Origin: an uncultured Veillonella sp.
GTDB taxonomy: Bacteria > Bacillota > Negativicutes > Veillonellales > Veillonellaceae
DNA: 5,563 bases
Direction: 5' to 3'
Assembly (NCBI GenBank): GCA_900549845.1
Contig: URPT01000110.1
Coordinates: 1 to 5,563, forward strand
Notes under the pieces: model-generated
Seen by the model: only the letters and a program-made list of their open reading frames with translations
Databases searched by the model: none
Told to the model about the DNA's origin: nothing
Position numbers and translations under genes: made by a program
In this document: piece after piece, positions 1 through 5,279 of the stretch
How positions within the stretch are numbered: position 1 is the stretch's first letter
Layout: each line of letters opens with the position of its first letter

Positions 1-138
1 ACTCATAGACATACAATACACGTCCCCTCATATCATTAATATGTATATGAACTCATCTTATCATAATAATAACAAACAACACAAAACAATAAATTACAGA
101 TTTTAAAATAATAGTTTATGACAAAAAAGACTATTTAA

Positions 139-717
139 CTAGCTACCAAGCCATACAACAAATACAGGAGTACCTTCATCATCATCGTCGACATCTTCGG
201 CATCGTCTGCTTCAAACTCGTGATCATCATAGGCTAGATTTTCAAAGAATACATGATCACCGAGCTCTTTATTGGCCATTAAGTTATGTATCTTGAAAAG
301 AAGCTCTTCAGTAGTAAAGTACTGGCCATTATCTGCTTTTAGGCGAGCATAGATTTCAACTTGCCACATACCGTCTTCTTTATCGTATTCTTCTAATTCA
401 TCATCTTCATATAAGTATTCATTAGGGTGAAGCTGACTTTTGCTTTCAATCCATGCTTCGTAGCTTACAAGAATTTCAGGCTCTACTAATGGCGGTAAAT
501 TATCACGATTAACGTTATGCTCTTCTAAGCATTCATAAAACGCCTTAAGAAACTCTTCTCTAGTATAAGTCGTTTTATTGAAAACCCAAGGAATTCCCTT
601 AAACTCATGATAGTAACCTTCATATATTTTATTACCATCTTTATCAGTACCGAGATATTCAATCTGCTCAGTATTCTCATCCTTGTTAAACAGTTTTTTT
701 ATGGCATCAAAAATCAT
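139..717 (-). CDS. Acidic 192-aa protein, stand-alone version of the C-terminal domain of the 508-aa fusion; putative immunity protein
   Basis: I do not recognise a named family. The protein has no signal peptide or membrane segment, so it is probably cytoplasmic. Residues 44-192 align closely with residues 364-508 of the protein encoded at 1384-2910. The best conserved blocks are WVFNK, EPEILV.YEAWIES, EDGMWQVEI, ADNG.YFT.EELLFK.HN and LMANKELGDHVFFE, and both proteins end in a Gly-Ser pair. The N-terminus (IKKLFNKDEN) also matches fusion residues 321-330. Residues 163-181 are almost all Asp/Glu, making the protein very acidic, as in many immunity proteins that mask basic toxin surfaces; that role is inference. 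The ATG start is firm because AAGGAGG lies 8 bases upstream. The gene sits directly after a decayed TPR relic, and the 138 bases beyond its stop are AT-rich with no clear gene or terminator. Confidence 0.85.
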   Translation of the reverse strand: MIFDAIKKLFNKDENTEQIEYLGTDKDGNKIYEGYYHEFKGIPWVFNKTTYTREEFLKAFYECLEEHNVNRDNLPPLVEPEILVSYEAWIESKSQLHPNEYLYEDDELEEYDKEDGMWQVEIYARLKADNGQYFTTEELLFKIHNLMANKELGDHVFFENLAYDDHEFEADDAEDVDDDDEGTPVFVVWLGS

Positions 718-833
718 AGGATAATCCTCCTTGTAATCCTTTAAAATAAATTGAAGTTAATAGATACTATACTACTTCACAACATCAAACTAATCTATAT
801 ATCTAAAGTAAACTCTTTTACCATTTTTATGGC
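718..833 (-). pseudogene. Decayed remnant of a TPR coding region (relic of a second SUKH-TPR fusion gene)
   Basis: On the minus strand this stretch aligns with the 508-aa gene at about 1966-2079. From 833 it reads A-I-K-M-V-K-E then T-L-D-I, against A-M-K-M-T-K-E then H-L-D-K in the fusion (residues 278-289), and then reaches a TAG stop. After a one-base insertion the alignment resumes as L-V-stop-C-C-E-V-V-stop-Y against LVWCCEVVKY (residues 291-300). The Trp codon TGG has become TGA and a Lys codon AAA has become TAG. Homology continues through the AAGGAGG site of the 192-aa gene. Two nonsense changes plus a frameshift show it no longer encodes protein. Upstream it stops at 833/834, immediately beside the end of the 121-aa gene, so that point is a deletion or recombination junction. 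Confidence 0.8.
726..732 (-). promoter_or_regulatory. Ribosome binding site AAGGAGG of the 192-aa gene, aligned with coding sequence in the fusion gene
   Basis: A perfect AAGGAGG lies 8 bases before the ATG at 717. The stretch ACAAGGAGGATTATCCTATG aligns with ACAAGGTGGATTATCCTTTG inside the 508-aa gene (about 1963-1982). There the same bases are read in frame as residues Lys-Val-Asp-Tyr-Pro-Leu. The site thus fixes this start and marks the fusion or split point between the two gene forms. Confidence 0.85.
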
Positions 834-839
834 AATATA

Positions 840-1205
840 TCAGCCATCAATAGCAAAGTAATTTAAATCTTCAAACTCATCGTCCCAAAATTCAAAGCAA
901 AATATATGCGTATAATCAAAGGTTTGTTCACAATAGGTTACAGTACCTAGCTCTGGATCAATTTGAGGGATACCGATCCGTTCTTTCACATCATCTATAG
1001 TAATAGATTCATCATACATTTCTTGTATGTCTTCAAGCATGAAAGCTGCAATCTTATCAATATTTTTATGGTAATTTTTGGCAAGAACTTTTACAGTATC
1101 TAAATAATCACCTGATGGTTTCTCATCCCAACAGAATTCTAAGCCTTCATAAAGAAGTCTATAATCACAATATCTCTCATTATATACGAGTTCATTTTCA
1201 CTCAT
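840..1205 (-). CDS. Acidic 121-aa protein of unknown function, putative immunity-type protein (DUF2004/DUF2262-like appearance)
   Basis: This is a soluble, acidic protein without signal peptide or membrane segment. Visible blocks are LEFCWDEKPSGDYLDTVKVL (22-41), an alpha-helical middle IDKIAAFMLEDIQEMY (49-64), and a C-terminal strand region with Asp/Glu-rich FEFWDDEFEDL and a terminal FAIDG. The overall look is of small domain-of-unknown-function proteins such as DUF2004 or DUF2262 found beside SUKH genes. I cannot assign the family firmly from memory. The reading frame extends upstream to a GTG at 1226 and an ATG at 1223, but only the ATG at 1205 has a good ribosome site (GAGAGG, 6 bases upstream), giving MSENEL. 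A decayed second copy of its 3' end lies at 3453-3519. It is the first gene after the terminator at 1339-1362, so it should have its own promoter in 1206-1330. No convincing promoter hexamers stand out there. Confidence 0.82.
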   Translation of the reverse strand: MSENELVYNERYCDYRLLYEGLEFCWDEKPSGDYLDTVKVLAKNYHKNIDKIAAFMLEDIQEMYDESITIDDVKERIGIPQIDPELGTVTYCEQTFDYTHIFCFEFWDDEFEDLNYFAIDG

Positions 1206-1211
1206 AGGCAT

Positions 1212-1217
1212 CCTCTC
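1212..1217 (-). promoter_or_regulatory. Ribosome binding site GAGAGG selecting the ATG at 1205
   Basis: GAGAGG lies 6 bases before the ATG at 1205. The alternative starts at 1223 (ATG) and 1226 (GTG) are preceded by CAAAGCATT, which has no Shine-Dalgarno match. The shorter 121-residue product is therefore favoured over the 127- or 128-residue versions. Confidence 0.6.
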
Positions 1218-1338
1218 TCTCATCACAATGCTTTGATTTCAAAATCACTAAAATACTTTCTCAATATTTTACACGAAGACTATATAAAATAACGTAGCCC
1301 AAAGCACACAAGTATATACTTTCTAAGCATATAGTAAA

Positions 1339-1362
1339 AGCCCCTCGCGTAAGCGAAGGGCT
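1339..1362 (-). terminator. Rho-independent terminator after the SUKH-TPR fusion gene
   Basis: On the minus strand AGCCCTTCGC, loop TTAC and GCGAGGGGCT form a 10-bp stem with one G-U pair, followed by TTTTACTAT. Read on the plus strand the same position is a C/A mismatch and no T-run follows, so the element works in one direction. It begins 22 bases past the stop codon of the 508-aa gene. A 35-bp stretch (1330-1364) recurs at 5105-5139 with one difference, in the loop. Confidence 0.9.
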
Positions 1363-1383
1363 AAACTATTATATCTTTATTAG

Positions 1384-2079
1384 TTAGCTACCACAGCATG
1401 TATAGAATACAGGTATACCATCTTCGTTATCTATAAGCCCATAACCTTCACATTCATGGCCTTCGTATTCAATACCTTCAAAGAATACGTGATCACCCAG
1501 TTCTTTATTAGCCATTAGATTATGCAATTTAAAGAGCAACTCTTCTCTTGTAAAATATGTACCATTATCCGCTACGAGATGAGCCATGATTTCTACTTGC
1601 CACATACCATCTTCTTTATCCTCTTCAAATAGTTCTTCATCGGTTACACGTTCATTATCAAAAAGTTGGTCTGTACTTTCAATCCAAGCTTCATAGGTTA
1701 CTAGAATTTCCGGTTCTTCTAATCTATCGTCGTCTGCTTCATCATCTACATATTTCTCTACTTCTTTATTGTATTCTTTAGAAAACTCTTCTCTGCTATA
1801 TGTTTGCTTATTAAATACCCAATGTACTACATCATATGTAGGATACTTATCTTCTTCGCATTCATTAATATCTCCAGTAACTTTACCTTCCGTAGTAACT
1901 TTATCTTCTATAGTATCTTTGCTATTTTTCTTATCAAAGACATTCTTAATAGTTTCATATACCAAAGGATAATCCACCTTGTACTCTTTTGGCTTAATTT
2001 TAAATAGGTGATATTTTACCACTTCACAGCACCAAACAAGCTGTTTATCTAAGTGGTCTTCTTTTGTCATTTTCATGGC
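1384..2079 (-). repeat. Diverged duplicate segment, copy 2 (pairs with 139-833)
   Basis: This is the 3' 40-45% of the 508-aa gene, from residue 278 to the stop codon. It aligns with the TPR relic and 192-aa gene at 139-833. Here the reading frame is open across the whole segment, while copy 1 carries two nonsense codons and a one-base insertion in its TPR part. Confidence 0.8.
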
Positions 2080-2910
2080 CGTCTCTATTAACTGTAAAGC
2101 TTTCTGTACATGTTCAGATTCGTAGCTTTCACCACATGCTAAAGACGCATGAGCATAGCCACAACGATAATACCAAGACCAATCACGATGTGTTTCATCA
2201 ATACGATTAAATAAATCGATAGCCTCTTCTGGTCGACCATTATTGTTATACATACGTCCTAAGGTGCTTAATAGTATAGGAGACAAATTATCGATACCCA
2301 TATTAGTTAACAGTTCCATCGCACGCTTGATATCAATGCCCTCTTGTTCATTAAGGAGCTTAACCTTTTCCGCATCACTTAAAGATTGAAACTCTTCATC
2401 CGTAATGTCTTCTATACTGAAATATAAGTTCTTAATAAAGTCACCAAAATTATCTGCTAACAGAGTGATTGAGTAGTCACCTTCTTGGTCAACACGTACT
2501 ACCTTAGGCTCTCCAGTAGGACCACACTCACGATAATCGAGGAAAATCATATCATGACCACCAGAAATCGTATCGGCTACAACGATACCGATAGGGGGAT
2601 ATTTTACTTTTGAAATCCAAAATTCATTACCCATCTCACCTAAAAGAGAGTATTTTTTATCTCTATCGATGCCATATATTCCTGTTATATATACACAATC
2701 GTCATCATCGTTAATAAAACAATTTTTCTTTACTGCACCACCATTATGGTTTTTAAGTAGCTCAATATAGGCTGCAGGCAATGTATAGCCTAGCTCAGCT
2801 TCAGCATCCTTAATATCCTCTTCGGTAACAGGTTTACCTATATAGGATTCAAATGCATAATCAACATCATTCCAAAATCCGGTCCAATCAAAGTCTTTTA
2901 GATTACTCAT
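1384..2910 (-). CDS. SUKH-1 (SMI1/KNR4) - TPR - acidic domain fusion protein, putative immunity protein
   Basis: This cytoplasmic three-part protein has 508 residues. Residues 9-166 are a SUKH-1/SMI1-KNR4 domain, with LPAAYIELLKNHNGG (44-58), the GIYGID turn (77-82), YPPIGIVVADTISGGHDMIF (104-123) and a closing DNFGDFIKNLY. SUKH domains are known mainly as immunity proteins against diverse nuclease and other toxins in polymorphic toxin systems. Residues 170-302 are alpha-helical with TPR-like units, including LSTLGRMYNNNGRPEEAIDL (214-233) and YYRCGYAHASLA (247-258). Residues 317-508 match the whole 192-aa protein at 139-717. The joint at residues 311-316 (KVDYPL) is the former or equivalent ribosome site and start codon of that gene. 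The ATG follows AGGAGAG by 4 bases, and the gene starts 41 bases after the membrane-protein gene, so they are probably co-transcribed. The SUKH call is strong, TPR good, and the immunity role inferred. Confidence 0.92.
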   Translation of the reverse strand: MSNLKDFDWTGFWNDVDYAFESYIGKPVTEEDIKDAEAELGYTLPAAYIELLKNHNGGAVKKNCFINDDDDCVYITGIYGIDRDKKYSLLGEMGNEFWISKVKYPPIGIVVADTISGGHDMIFLDYRECGPTGEPKVVRVDQEGDYSITLLADNFGDFIKNLYFSIEDITDEEFQSLSDAEKVKLLNEQEGIDIKRAMELLTNMGIDNLSPILLSTLGRMYNNNGRPEEAIDLFNRIDETHRDWSWYYRCGYAHASLACGESYESEHVQKALQLIETAMKMTKEDHLDKQLVWCCEVVKYHLFKIKPKEYKVDYPLVYETIKNVFDKKNSKDTIEDKVTTEGKVTGDINECEEDKYPTYDVVHWVFNKQTYSREEFSKEYNKEVEKYVDDEADDDRLEEPEILVTYEAWIESTDQLFDNERVTDEELFEEDKEDGMWQVEIMAHLVADNGTYFTREELLFKLHNLMANKELGDHVFFEGIEYEGHECEGYGLIDNEDGIPVFYTCCGS

Positions 2911-2951
2911 AATACTCTCCTAGTTTAAACCGTTATAATCTAATTTTTTAA

Positions 2952-3410
2952 TTACTCATTCATAGAATAAGTTTTGATTAAAACTTTTACCTCACGTCGT
3001 ATCAAAATAGTATCTACCATATAGGAAACAATGATATAAGGAGATACATTTATAATCCCGATAGGGGCCAATATAAGGGCTGCCCACAATAAATTCAGTG
3101 AATACGCATACCACTTAAAATCAATGGTATTTAAAAATGGTATAACATAGTCAATAACTCTTACTTCCCATTGCATTAATGGGTTCAATTCCTCACTTGT
3201 GCCTAATAGCCAAGTGAAAGTAAGGGCAAATATCAAACCATATACTATGCCAACAGGAATTAATACCTTCGCTCTCTTTTTTAACAGATTACGGCAAATC
3301 TCATCTTCTTCCTCTGGTGTTACATCGTATACCATATTACATTCTATCTGAATCCGTCTAAATCGATAGCGAATATACTTATACAAAAGGTTATTCGGTG
3401 AATATAACAT
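2952..3410 (-). CDS. Small integral membrane protein of unknown function (152 aa)
   Basis: I do not recognise a family. A basic N-terminus (KYIRYRFRR, 11-19; KKRAK, 44-48) precedes a clear membrane span at about 49-69 (VLIPVGIVYGLIFALTFTWL). After a loop with WEVRVIDYVIP, a long hydrophobic stretch at about 101-137 contains LLWAALILAPIGIINVSPYI, enough for one or two spans. The C-terminal tail is again basic (IRREVKVLIK). Positive charges at both ends favour both termini in the cytoplasm with an even number of spans. The start is ATG with GGAG 6 bases upstream; a later ATG at residue 26 has no better site. It lies between the 121-aa-type relic and the SUKH fusion gene, 41 bases before the latter. 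In an immunity array it could be a membrane-acting immunity protein, but nothing in the sequence proves that. Confidence 0.8.
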   Translation of the reverse strand: MLYSPNNLLYKYIRYRFRRIQIECNMVYDVTPEEEDEICRNLLKKRAKVLIPVGIVYGLIFALTFTWLLGTSEELNPLMQWEVRVIDYVIPFLNTIDFKWYAYSLNLLWAALILAPIGIINVSPYIIVSYMVDTILIRREVKVLIKTYSMNE

Positions 3411-3452
3411 AATGGGCTCCGTATACTATTTGTAGTAACTTAATCTTTAGAA

Positions 3453-3519
3453 AATATATCATCCATCTATGGCAAAGTGATGTAAATCTTTGAATTCATT
3501 ATCCCAAAATATATTGCAA
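3453..3519 (-). pseudogene. Remnant of the 3' end of a second 121-aa-type gene
   Basis: Read on the minus strand this gives C-N-I-F-W-D-N-E-F-K-D-L-H-H-F-A-I-D-G-stop. The intact gene at 840-1205 ends C-F-E-F-W-D-D-E-F-E-D-L-N-Y-F-A-I-D-G-stop. By eye about 53 of 67 bases match 834-900, including the TGATATATT at and after the stop codon. No start codon serves this frame. The fragment begins 2-3 bases after the stop of the 139-aa gene, so the rest of the gene has been deleted or replaced. Just upstream, AAAGGGG followed by ATGACTGAC overlaps the end of the 139-aa gene and could be the lost gene's original start, now out of frame. Confidence 0.8.
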
Positions 3520-3521
3520 GG

Positions 3522-3941
3522 TCAGTCATCGTTTGTCCCCTTTACATAGCTTTCCATCTTAGGTCTTAAATCTAACACGATTTCCCAACTATCTAAGGCT
3601 GAAACCTTACGATGTGCAATAAAATCTTCTATGATCTGAAATGCCTCTTGATGTCCCAGCTCATTTTTACCGTATATGATAGTACCCTGCTCACCATCAT
3701 TAGTTACACTAAGTTCTATATGTAATAAATCGGTATCTTGATCACTACAAACCTGTACAAAGTTATATAGTTTATTATCTATGGAGATTGCCTTTGATGG
3801 AGAAATAACTACAAAGTCTTGCTCTTGGTCCTCAATAGCATACAGATTTTGTTCAACTTCATTCAGTGTAATACCTTCATATTTATAGGTGCCTACATCA
3901 ATGGACCACTCCATATATGTTTTCTCAAATGTATCTGTCAT
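3522..3941 (-). CDS. Uncharacterised acidic 139-aa protein in the putative immunity operon
   Basis: I do not recognise this family. It is soluble and acidic, with no signal peptide or membrane segment. The pattern suggests mixed strands and one helix: strand-like segments EWSIDVGTYKYEGITL (11-26), DFVVIS (42-47), LHIELSV (73-79) and GTIIYG (86-91), then a helix EAFQIIEDFIAHRK (99-112), then WEIVLDLRP. The start is secure, with AAAGGAGAGG about 8 bases before the ATG. The gene begins 28 bases after the ankyrin gene, so the two are very probably co-transcribed. Its 3' end abuts a relic of another gene at 3519, so the last residues (about KGTNDD) could have been altered by that rearrangement. 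An immunity or accessory role is inferred from neighbours alone. Confidence 0.78.
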   Translation of the reverse strand: MTDTFEKTYMEWSIDVGTYKYEGITLNEVEQNLYAIEDQEQDFVVISPSKAISIDNKLYNFVQVCSDQDTDLLHIELSVTNDGEQGTIIYGKNELGHQEAFQIIEDFIAHRKVSALDSWEIVLDLRPKMESYVKGTNDD

Positions 3942-3969
3942 ATGTATTACCTCTCCTTTACGATATACA

Positions 3970-5031
3970 TTAAAATAAAGTTTCTAATTGTCCTGCCATA
4001 TCGGACATAAACTCATCAAATTTACAAAGCTCTCGCAGTTCTTGATGTTCTATATCATAACAAGAAATCTTTTTAGACTTAGGGTCCCACACAATTTGCC
4101 ATTCATTATACTCACCTAGTTCTTTAGATAAACGTAATAGATTACGACGACCTAATTTAAATGGAATCGTATCAATAAGTGTGAAGAACTCTATAGATAT
4201 AAAATCGGAGTCTGGCAATTCAAAATAGAGCGTATCTCCCTCTAAAAACGATACTAATGCCTTTGGTAATTTAAATGGCTTTAACTGATCCATTTTATTT
4301 TGTATATCATGAAACTCAGCAGGCTCTAAGGATTTAAAATACTCTGCCATTTCCATATCACCCTTTTCAATAGCAATGCTATAGGGACGCATACCATCCT
4401 TTTCCGTGATGGTCACGTCAGCGCCATGTTCTACCAAGTATTTACACATCTTTAAATCTACATACCGTGCTGCTACGCACAATGGCGTTGGCTTAAAGGG
4501 ATATACAGAATCAGGCTTGTTATAGTTAATATCTACACCATTATGAATAAAGAAATCTAGAACCTCATAATTTCTATCTGTAATGGCATTTCTGAAAGCT
4601 TTACCGCCATACTTCTGTACCGTATGGCCTAAGTCATGAATAATCTGTAAGTGATTATATTTCTTGCCATATAAGGCAGCTTGAAAGGCATCTACTTTCA
4701 CACGGTTCAAGGCGTGAACATTAGCACCATGAGTCACAACATAGTCGATAATCTCTTTATTACCATACCGTACAGCTAATAAGAAACTTGGATTTTCTTC
4801 ATCATTAAGATCAGCGCCATTCTCCACTAACCATTGAATACTTGGCAAGCAACACATAACAAGAGCTAATTCTAAAGGTGTATGCTCACTATACTCACCA
4901 ATTTCTATAGGTATATTAATATCCCAACCATTGGCTAATGCATTTTCTAAAGCGCTAATATTTCCTGTTACAATATCTGTTACGATATGAGGCACTGATT
5001 CAAATGTACCTAAATCTTTTAACTGTATCAT
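3970..5031 (-). CDS. Ankyrin-repeat protein with a possible SUKH-like C-terminal domain
   Basis: The product is 353 residues and cytoplasmic. Residues 14-236 form six to seven ankyrin repeats. The clearest are HTPLELALVMCCLPSIQWLV then ENGADLN (50-76), LLAVRYGNKEIIDYVVTHGA (84-103), FRNAITDRNYEVLDFFIHNG (146-165) and TPLCVAARYVDLKMCKYLVE then HGADV (182-206). Residues 253-350 are a separate domain beginning KLPKALVSFLEGD, with FFTLIDTIPF, WQIVWDPKSKKISCYDI and a closing KFDEFMSDM. This resembles the C-terminal half of SMI1/KNR4 domains but lacks the NGG motif, so the assignment is tentative. Ankyrin proteins are common in polymorphic-toxin immunity arrays. The frame extends to an ATG at 5070 without a ribosome site; GGGAG lies 6 bases before the ATG at 5031, so I use that. 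It is the first gene of the operon, with a weak promoter candidate at 5078-5083. Confidence 0.88.
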   Translation of the reverse strand: MIQLKDLGTFESVPHIVTDIVTGNISALENALANGWDINIPIEIGEYSEHTPLELALVMCCLPSIQWLVENGADLNDEENPSFLLAVRYGNKEIIDYVVTHGANVHALNRVKVDAFQAALYGKKYNHLQIIHDLGHTVQKYGGKAFRNAITDRNYEVLDFFIHNGVDINYNKPDSVYPFKPTPLCVAARYVDLKMCKYLVEHGADVTITEKDGMRPYSIAIEKGDMEMAEYFKSLEPAEFHDIQNKMDQLKPFKLPKALVSFLEGDTLYFELPDSDFISIEFFTLIDTIPFKLGRRNLLRLSKELGEYNEWQIVWDPKSKKISCYDIEHQELRELCKFDEFMSDMAGQLETLF

Positions 5032-5037
5032 GTCTCT

Positions 5038-5042
5038 CTCCC
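5038..5042 (-). promoter_or_regulatory. Ribosome binding site GGGAG selecting the ATG at 5031
   Basis: GGGAG, continuing as GGGAGAGAG, is 6 bases upstream of the ATG at 5031. The longer frame from 5070 would place this purine run inside codons and has only an AT-rich TAATTAGTG before its ATG. The 353-residue product is therefore preferred over 366. Confidence 0.65.
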
Positions 5043-5077
5043 AAAAACTATATTTTAAAATGATTATCACTAATTAC

Positions 5078-5083
5078 ATTATA
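5078..5083 (-). promoter_or_regulatory. Candidate -10 box TATAAT for the ankyrin-led operon
   Basis: A perfect TATAAT sits on the minus strand 46 bases before the chosen start and 30 bases after the preceding terminator hairpin, where a promoter is expected. The matching -35 position holds only a poor match (TACACT at 17 bases spacing). The region is so AT-rich that a chance match is possible. Confidence 0.35.
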
Positions 5084-5113
5084 TTACATTTATAAGTAGG
5101 AGTGTATAGTAAA

Positions 5114-5137
5114 AGCCCCTCGCATAAGCGAAGGGCT
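5114..5137 (-). terminator. Rho-independent terminator, second copy
   Basis: On the minus strand AGCCCTTCGC, loop TTAT and GCGAGGGGCT form a 10-bp stem with one G-U pair, followed by TTTTACTATAC. It begins 7 bases after the stop codon of the 39-residue ORF and separates that unit from the ankyrin-led operon. The 35-bp context 5105-5139 equals 1330-1364 except for one loop base. Confidence 0.9.
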
Positions 5138-5143
5138 AATCCA

Positions 5144-5263
5144 TTATTTCTCTTGTACTTGTTTACCATTCATGGCTAGAATACCTAGACGATTAAATTG
5201 TAATAAAGCTTCTGCAGCAGTGCGATCTATTTCATTTATCTTTTTGCGAATTGGTTTAAACAT
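5144..5263 (-). pseudogene. 39-residue ORF resembling the N-terminus of a pyridoxamine-phosphate-oxidase/Nim-type flavoprotein; probable truncated relic
   Basis: The reading frame encodes 39 residues beginning MFKPIRKKINEIDR and continuing AAEALLQFNRLGILAMNGK, then QVQEK and a TAA stop. It has a strong ribosome site, AGGAG (5271-5275), 7 bases before the ATG, so it is very probably translated. Nim/PNPOx-family proteins typically start with a short M-F-x-x-(I/M)-R-(R/K)-K motif, a helix ending near AEALL, and a first strand G-(V/I)-LA-xxG, normally followed by GYPY-type residues and about 100 more. Here the chain stops exactly where that motif should come, and a terminator follows within 7 bases. 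I infer an internal or 3' deletion of a flavoprotein gene. The alternative is a genuine small protein. The ORF lies 16 bases after the gene at 5280-5561 and is probably co-transcribed with it. Confidence 0.5.
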
Positions 5264-5279
5264 AATATATCTCCTAATT

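Larger units (their letters stand above)
139..833 (-). repeat. Diverged duplicate segment, copy 1 (pairs with 1384-2079)
   Basis: This segment covers the 192-aa gene plus the TPR relic upstream and is collinear with 1384-2079 at nearly equal length (695 versus 696 bases). Long blocks are still near-identical in DNA, for example around the codons for EDGMWQVEI. It ends sharply at 833, next to sequence that instead matches 3453-3519. Confidence 0.8.

Noticed and set aside
28..50. TCATAT/ATATGA inverted repeat near the left edge
   Set aside because: It is a short AT-only symmetry expected by chance in this composition.
109..135. AATAGT/ACTATT inverted repeat after the 192-aa gene as a terminator
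   Set aside because: The stem is only 6 A/T-rich pairs with a 15-base loop. It is too weak to call, though transcription must end somewhere near the left edge.
1206..1226. GTG at 1226 or ATG at 1223 as start of the 121-aa gene
   Set aside because: Neither has a Shine-Dalgarno match, while GAGAGG is well placed for the ATG at 1205.
1769..2007. Two overlapping plus-strand open frames of about 67 codons
   Set aside because: They are antisense to the well-supported 508-aa gene, have no ribosome sites, and translate to low-complexity Ser/Leu/Ile/Phe-rich sequence typical of shadow frames.
3819..4010. Plus-strand open frame of 63 codons
   Set aside because: It is antisense across the 139-aa and ankyrin genes, with a Phe/Ile-rich translation and no ribosome site.
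5032..5070. Upstream ATG at 5070 as start of the ankyrin gene
   Set aside because: It has no ribosome site, and the 13 extra residues (MIIILKYSFWERD) cover the GGGAG site of the start at 5031.
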